Origin: an uncultured Ruminococcus sp.
Lineage (GTDB): Bacteria > Bacillota > Clostridia > Oscillospirales > Ruminococcaceae
Assembly: GCA_947174085.1 (NCBI GenBank)
Contig: CAMWHN010000052.1
Span: 1-10,654, forward strand
Reading direction: 5' to 3'
Length of the DNA stretch: 10,654 nucleotides
Position numbers and translations under genes: made by a program. Below the pieces are notes generated by a model. It did not search any database and was not told the origin of the DNA. It saw only the letters and a list, made by a program, of their open reading frames with translations. Below are positions 7,010 through 10,654 of the stretch, piece after piece (positions within the stretch are counted from its first letter, which is position 1; the number at the start of each line of letters is the position of its first letter).

Positions 7010-7020
7010 AAGGAGGTGAT
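7010..7020 (+). promoter_or_regulatory. Near-perfect Shine-Dalgarno for the TTG start of ispH/rpsA
   Basis: AAGGAGGTGAT matches the full anti-Shine-Dalgarno end of 16S rRNA. AGGAGG is seven bases before TTG at 7024, and the protein from that TTG begins MKIKTAKSAGFCYGV, just where IspH proteins begin. The strong site probably compensates for the weak TTG start codon. Confidence 0.85.
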
Positions 7021-7023
7021 TTT

Positions 7024-8967
7024 TTGAAAATTAAAACTGCAAAATCCGCGGGGTTTTGTTATGGTGTGAATCGGGCAATTAACAAAGTCGATAAAGCATT
7101 AGCAGAGGGCAAACCTGTTGCAACTTTGGGGTCAATTATTCACAATACTGACGTTGTGAATGATATGCAAAAACGAGGTGCTAGAATTATTAGTCAAGTT
7201 GCAGAGCTGAAACCACAAGAATATGTTGTGATTCGCTCCCATGGTGTCGGAAAAAATATTTATGACGAAATTCGAGCATTAGGCAATCCAGTGATTGATG
7301 CAACTTGTCCGTTTGTAAAGCGCATTCATGATATTGTTGCCAAAGAAACGGCTAGAGGAAGTTTTATATTAATTGCAGGTGATGAACAGCACCCAGAAGT
7401 ACAGGGAATTATTGGGCATTGTGAACAAAATTATTTTGTTTTTCGTGATAAATTTATGCTAAAAGACTTTTTTCAAAATTTAGCGAGAAATTTTCAAAAA
7501 ACACTTGCAATTGTTTCGCAAACAACGTATAATAGTATATTATGGGGAGAGTGTTTAAAGGTTCTTCCTAAAGAAGATTTTAATATTGTTGTGTATCAAA
7601 CGATTTGCAGTGCAACCGAGGAAAGACAGACAGCGGCGGCGGAACTCGCTTCGCAATCAGATTGCATGATTGTAATTGGTGGAAAACATAGTTCTAATAC
7701 TATGAAATTATATGATGTTTGTTCTGAATACTGCAAAACCTATCATATTGAGAATGCGGACGAGCTTAACACTTTAGACCTGTTAAATGCTAAATCTATT
7801 GGCATTACTGCTGGTGCTTCTACGCCGGCATATATTATTAAGGAGGTAATTTTTACCATGCAAGAAAATTTAAGCAAAGTTCCGGAAACGGAAGAAGACA
7901 TTGACTTCGTGCAAGCAATGCAAGAGGACAGCTACAGCGCAAAATTAAGAAATGGAGATAGAGTGAAAGGAATTGTTATGTCTATAAATAACAGTGAAGT
8001 TATTGTTGACTTGGGTGCAAAACAAACTGGTTCTGTTCCAGCAAGTGAGCTGACAAATGACCCGACTAAAAAACCTGACGAAGTTGTAACAGTCGGCGAA
8101 GAACTGGATTTGATTGTGACAAAAGTAAGCGACCAAGAAGGTATGGCAGTTTTGTCTAAGAAAAGAGTTGACGAACAGGCTGGCGTTGATAAAGTTATCA
8201 AGGCAAAAGAAGAAGGCACAGTTTTAGAAGCTGTTGTTAGCACAGTTGTAAAAGGCGGTGTTAATGTATACTATGAAGGTGTGCGTGTGTTTATTCCTGC
8301 ATCACAGACCGGTTTGCCAAAAGATAAAGATTTAGAAACAATCAAAGGCGATACTGTGAAATTCGTGATTTTAGAAGCTCCGGAACGCAGAAAGAGTGCT
8401 GTTGGTTCTATTAGAGCCGTTGCTCGTAAAGAAAGAAATGCTGCAAAAGCAAAATTCTGGGAAAATGCAGAAGTAGGCAAAGAATACGAAGGTGAAGTAA
8501 AATCTCTTACAAGCTATGGCGCATTTGTTGACTTAGGTGGCATTGATGGCATGGTGCATATTTCCGAACTGTCATGGAATAGAATTAAACACCCAAGTCA
8601 AGTTGTTTCTGTTGGTGATGTTCTCAAAGTATATATCAAAGAACTTGACCCAGAAAAACAGCGCATTTCTTTAGGTTACAAGAGAACAGAAGATAATCCT
8701 TGGGAAAAATTCAAGGCAGAATATGCAGTCAATGATGTTGTAACTGCTAAAATTGTTTCTATTACATCTTTTGGCGCATTCGCACAGATTCTTGATGGCG
8801 TTGATGGTTTGATTCATATTTCCCAACTAGCTGACAGACACGTTGAAAATGTGAGAGATGTTGTTTCTGTTGGTGATGAAGTACAAGTCAAAATCATTGG
8901 TATTGATTTGGAAAATAAGCGTATTTCTATTTCTATTAGAGAATTACTGCAAGACCAAGAAGATTAA
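7024..8967 (+). CDS. ispH-rpsA: Bifunctional HMBPP reductase (IspH) / ribosomal protein S1
   Basis: A 647-residue fusion. Residues 1-278 are IspH, the last enzyme of the MEP pathway, which reduces HMBPP to IPP and DMAPP. The three iron-sulfur cysteines are Cys12 (GFCYGV), Cys95 (ATCPF) and Cys195 (TICSAT); substrate residues His40, His123, Glu125 (HPEVQG), Thr167 and the SSNT segment at 223-226 are present. Residues 279-305 are an acidic linker. Four S1 RNA-binding domains follow at about 306-380, 397-467, 484-553 and 569-639; the third (SYGAFVDLGGIDGMVHISE) and fourth (SFGAFAQILDGVDGLIHIS) are the most canonical. The S1 part resembles four-domain Firmicutes S1, shorter than the six-domain E. 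coli protein. Fusions of this kind are known in Clostridia. It is the last gene of the operon and ends in a strong terminator. An internal ribosome binding site and ATG at residue 279 may also yield free S1 of 369 residues. Confidence 0.96.
   Translation: MKIKTAKSAGFCYGVNRAINKVDKALAEGKPVATLGSIIHNTDVVNDMQKRGARIISQVAELKPQEYVVIRSHGVGKNIYDEIRALGNPVIDATCPFVKRIHDIVAKETARGSFILIAGDEQHPEVQGIIGHCEQNYFVFRDKFMLKDFFQNLARNFQKTLAIVSQTTYNSILWGECLKVLPKEDFNIVVYQTICSATEERQTAAAELASQSDCMIVIGGKHSSNTMKLYDVCSEYCKTYHIENADELNTLDLLNAKSIGITAGASTPAYIIKEVIFTMQENLSKVPETEEDIDFVQAMQEDSYSAKLRNGDRVKGIVMSINNSEVIVDLGAKQTGSVPASELTNDPTKKPDEVVTVGEELDLIVTKVSDQEGMAVLSKKRVDEQAGVDKVIKAKEEGTVLEAVVSTVVKGGVNVYYEGVRVFIPASQTGLPKDKDLETIKGDTVKFVILEAPERRKSAVGSIRAVARKERNAAKAKFWENAEVGKEYEGEVKSLTSYGAFVDLGGIDGMVHISELSWNRIKHPSQVVSVGDVLKVYIKELDPEKQRISLGYKRTEDNPWEKFKAEYAVNDVVTAKIVSITSFGAFAQILDGVDGLIHISQLADRHVENVRDVVSVGDEVQVKIIGIDLENKRISISIRELLQDQED
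7840..7860 (+). promoter_or_regulatory. Internal Shine-Dalgarno and ATG at the IspH/S1 boundary
   Basis: AAGGAGG at 7840-7846 lies 11 bases before an ATG at 7858 that is in frame (residue 279) and falls exactly at the domain boundary. The Shine-Dalgarno is built from the codons for Lys-Glu-Val in the conserved IspH end IIKEVI. Translation from here would give a complete four-domain S1 of 369 residues (7858-8967). Use of the site is inferred from strength and position. Confidence 0.6.
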
Positions 8968-8987
8968 TTTTTTAGAATTTAATTTTT

Positions 8988-9016
8988 AAAACCCTGCCAT
9001 TTTTGGCAGGGTTTTT
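8988..9016. terminator. Strong intrinsic terminator between convergent rpsA and pyk
   Basis: A 12-bp stem, AAAACCCTGCCA with TGGCAGGGTTTT, around a TTTT loop, with a plus-strand T run (9012-9016) after the GC-rich part. It lies 20 bases after the ispH/rpsA stop and 19 bases beyond the pyk stop. On the minus strand the stem is followed by TTTTAAAAATT, so it can serve both converging transcription units. Confidence 0.9.
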
Positions 9017-9035
9017 GTTGTTTTATAGATTTTTT

Positions 9036-10460
9036 TTAAATTCTTTCGACTTTCATGAGATTTGTCATGCCAGAAATGCCCAAAGGCACACCGGCTGTAA
9101 TTACTACTAAATCGCCTTCCTGCACATGTCCGTGTTCTTTTGCGGCGGCAACAGCTTTAGAAAATAATGTGTCAGTATTATCTTCTTCGTCAATCACAAA
9201 TGGAATTACACCCCAACTCATATTCATTTTGCGTTGATTATCTTCATCAGTCGTACAGCCTAAAATCTGAACTGCCGGACGGAATTTAGAAATTAATCTT
9301 GCAGTTTTGCCTCTTTTCGTAACGGCAATAATTGCTTTTGCATTTAAATCATGTGCAGTTGTCACAGCAGCATGTGCAATACCTTCGGCAATAGAAGTAT
9401 TATCATTTTCTTTTCGGGAAGCAAATTCATGTTTATAATCAATATTGCCTTCTGTTGTAGAAGCAATTAAATCCATTGTGCGAACGACTTCTACAGGGAA
9501 TTGTCCTGCGGCTGTTTCTCCAGAAAGCATAATGGCACTTGTGCCGTCATAAATGGCATTAGCAACATCTGTGATTTCTGCACGAGTGGGACGAGGATTA
9601 TTAATCATAGATTCCAGCATCTGTGTTGCTGTGATAACTTGTTTGCCAGCATTATAGCCTTTTTGAATTAATTTTTTCTGAATTGCCGGAATCTGTTCAA
9701 ATGGGATTTCTACACCCATATCACCACGGGCAACCATGATACCGTCAGCAACATCAAGAATTTCATCAATATTCTGCACACCGTCTAAATTTTCAATTTT
9801 GGCAATAATTCTGACATTGAACCAGCCAAGACTTTCTGTGAATCTACGCAAGTAATTAATATCTGCGGAAGAACGTACAAAACTTGCGGCAATAAAATCA
9901 TAACCCATTTTTGCGCCAAATTCTAAGTCATTCATGTCAGCATCGCTTAAATATGGCATAGATAATCTAACACCGGGGACGTTAATGCCTTTATTATTAG
10001 ATAACACTCCGCCATGAATGACACGGCAAATTACATCTGTTCTAGTAATTTTTTCAGCTAGTAATTCAATTACGCCGTCATTAATTAAAATTCTCGTGCC
10101 AACGCTGACATCTTGTGGTAAGTTTTTAAACGTAATGCTTCCAACTGTATTTGTACAAGGCACATCATTTGTAGTCAGTGTATATAAATCACCGTCAAAA
10201 ATTTCTACAGGTTCGTTATTTACGAATTTTCTTAATCTTACTTCTGGACCTTTGGTATCCAGCATAGTCGCAATTGGTAAATTTAATTCTTCACGCAATT
10301 TTACAATAGTTTCAAATCTTTGCTTGTGTGTGGCATAATCGCCATGAGAAAAATTAAATCTTGCAATATTCATGCCAGATAACATCATGTCACGCAACAC
10401 AGATTCACAATCTGTTGCAGGACCGATTGTACAAATAATTTTTGTTTTTCTGTTACTCAT
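9036..10460 (-). CDS. pyk: Pyruvate kinase
   Basis: Converts phosphoenolpyruvate and ADP to pyruvate and ATP in the last step of glycolysis. It has 474 residues, the compact form without the extra C-terminal PEP-utiliser-like domain found in Bacillus and some clostridial enzymes. Visible motifs: KTKIICTIGPA near the N-terminus, NIARFNFSHGD at 31-41, DTKGPEVRL at 68-76, the B domain at about 70-167, the active-site signature IIAKIENLDGVQ (218-229) with catalytic Lys221 and metal-binding Glu223, and MVARGDMGVE (242-251) with Asp247, then ATQMLESM (278-285) and PTRAEITDVANA (291-302). The regulatory C domain runs from about 350 to the end. The ATG has GGAG eight bases upstream. It is transcribed alone, towards the ispH/rpsA operon, from the promoter at about 10513-10541. 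Confidence 0.97.
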   Translation of the reverse strand: MSNRKTKIICTIGPATDCESVLRDMMLSGMNIARFNFSHGDYATHKQRFETIVKLREELNLPIATMLDTKGPEVRLRKFVNNEPVEIFDGDLYTLTTNDVPCTNTVGSITFKNLPQDVSVGTRILINDGVIELLAEKITRTDVICRVIHGGVLSNNKGINVPGVRLSMPYLSDADMNDLEFGAKMGYDFIAASFVRSSADINYLRRFTESLGWFNVRIIAKIENLDGVQNIDEILDVADGIMVARGDMGVEIPFEQIPAIQKKLIQKGYNAGKQVITATQMLESMINNPRPTRAEITDVANAIYDGTSAIMLSGETAAGQFPVEVVRTMDLIASTTEGNIDYKHEFASRKENDNTSIAEGIAHAAVTTAHDLNAKAIIAVTKRGKTARLISKFRPAVQILGCTTDEDNQRKMNMSWGVIPFVIDEEDNTDTLFSKAVAAAKEHGHVQEGDLVVITAGVPLGISGMTNLMKVERI

Positions 10461-10512
10461 GATTTTTACTCCAATCTGATTTTTATCATATTTTAAAAAA
10501 TATACTAGTTTT

Positions 10513-10541
10513 ATTTTAGCATAGCTTTTCTAATCCTGCAA
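10513..10541 (-). promoter_or_regulatory. Sigma-A type promoter of pyk
   Basis: Read on the minus strand, TTGCAG (10541-10536) is separated by 17 bases from TAAAAT (10518-10513), and TG stands at the extended -10 position (TATGCTAAAAT). The start of transcription would be near 10505, leaving a 5' leader of about 45 bases before the pyk ATG. I see no cre-like operator and no riboswitch-like fold in the leader. Confidence 0.75.
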
Positions 10542-10613
10542 TAGATTTTACAGAAAATTTTTATTTTTTTTAAAATTTAGCAATTTATGCAAAATTTTTT
10601 AAAAATTAATAAA

Positions 10614-10650
10614 AAAACTGTTCTCTTAAATTGAAACAGAGAACAGTTTT
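10614..10650 (-). terminator. Intrinsic terminator of a minus-strand gene beyond the right edge
   Basis: A 13-bp perfect stem, AAAACTGTTCTCT with AGAGAACAGTTTT, around an 11-base loop. Read on the minus strand the stem runs into seven T residues (TTTTTTT, opposite 10611-10617) and then ATTAATTT, the form of an intrinsic terminator; on the plus strand only TTTT then CGGG follows. It therefore ends a minus-strand gene upstream of pyk, outside the window, and isolates pyk as its own transcription unit. The bases from 10542 to 10613 are very AT-rich with nothing else recognisable. Confidence 0.8.
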
Positions 10651-10654
10651 CGGG

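Noticed and set aside
7932..8243. Long minus-strand reading frames opposite the S1 domains
   Set aside because: The plus-strand frame encodes clear S1 repeats; the antisense frames have no ribosome binding site and no recognisable product.
10018..10338. Plus-strand reading frame opposite pyk
   Set aside because: It is the antisense of the pyruvate kinase B domain, with no ribosome binding site or family resemblance.

Overview
The window looks like an ordinary chromosomal stretch from an AT-rich, low-GC Gram-positive bacterium of the class Clostridia, most likely near the Ruminococcaceae/Oscillospirales. The reasons are strong AGGAGG-type ribosome binding sites, AT-rich third codon positions, and an IspH-ribosomal protein S1 fusion gene, a known clostridial arrangement. 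A cmk-plsC-ispH/rpsA gene order and an FtsK-type membrane domain resembling those of Ruminococcaceae agree with this. The placement is inferred from gene content; species cannot be named. I see no tRNA, rRNA, CRISPR array, insertion sequence or prophage gene.

Layout, left to right. Eight genes on the plus strand run almost without gaps (78-8967): a ClpP-like TepA peptidase, undecaprenyl-diphosphatase UppP, a membrane protein joining an FtsK/SpoIIIE-type N-terminal membrane domain to an Mrr-like nuclease domain, a membrane-anchored ComEC-type metallo-beta-lactamase-fold hydrolase, a small DUF3006 protein, an HI0933/BaiN-family flavoprotein, CMP kinase, a PlsC-type acyltransferase, and a bifunctional IspH/ribosomal protein S1 (counting tepA separately, nine reading frames in all). 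A 12-bp intrinsic terminator at about 8988-9016 ends this block. Pyruvate kinase lies convergently on the minus strand (10460-9036), with its own promoter, and the tail of the window holds the terminator of another minus-strand gene lying beyond the right edge.

How the genes fit together. From the MBL gene to ispH/rpsA the genes overlap or are 4-31 bases apart and are probably co-transcribed. Cmk (pyrimidine nucleotides), PlsC (phospholipid), IspH (isoprenoid precursors) and S1 (translation) form a growth-linked housekeeping set; IspH feeds the C55 lipid carrier that UppP recycles. TepA beside an FtsK-like gene recalls the tepA-spoIIIE neighbourhood of Bacillus subtilis, but here the FtsK motor is absent and a PD-(D/E)XK nuclease domain stands in its place.

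The two observations most worth following are the FtsK-membrane-domain/Mrr nuclease chimera at 1821-3242, next to a ComEC-like hydrolase, and an in-frame Shine-Dalgarno plus ATG exactly at the IspH/S1 boundary (7840-7860), which could release free S1 from the fusion gene.
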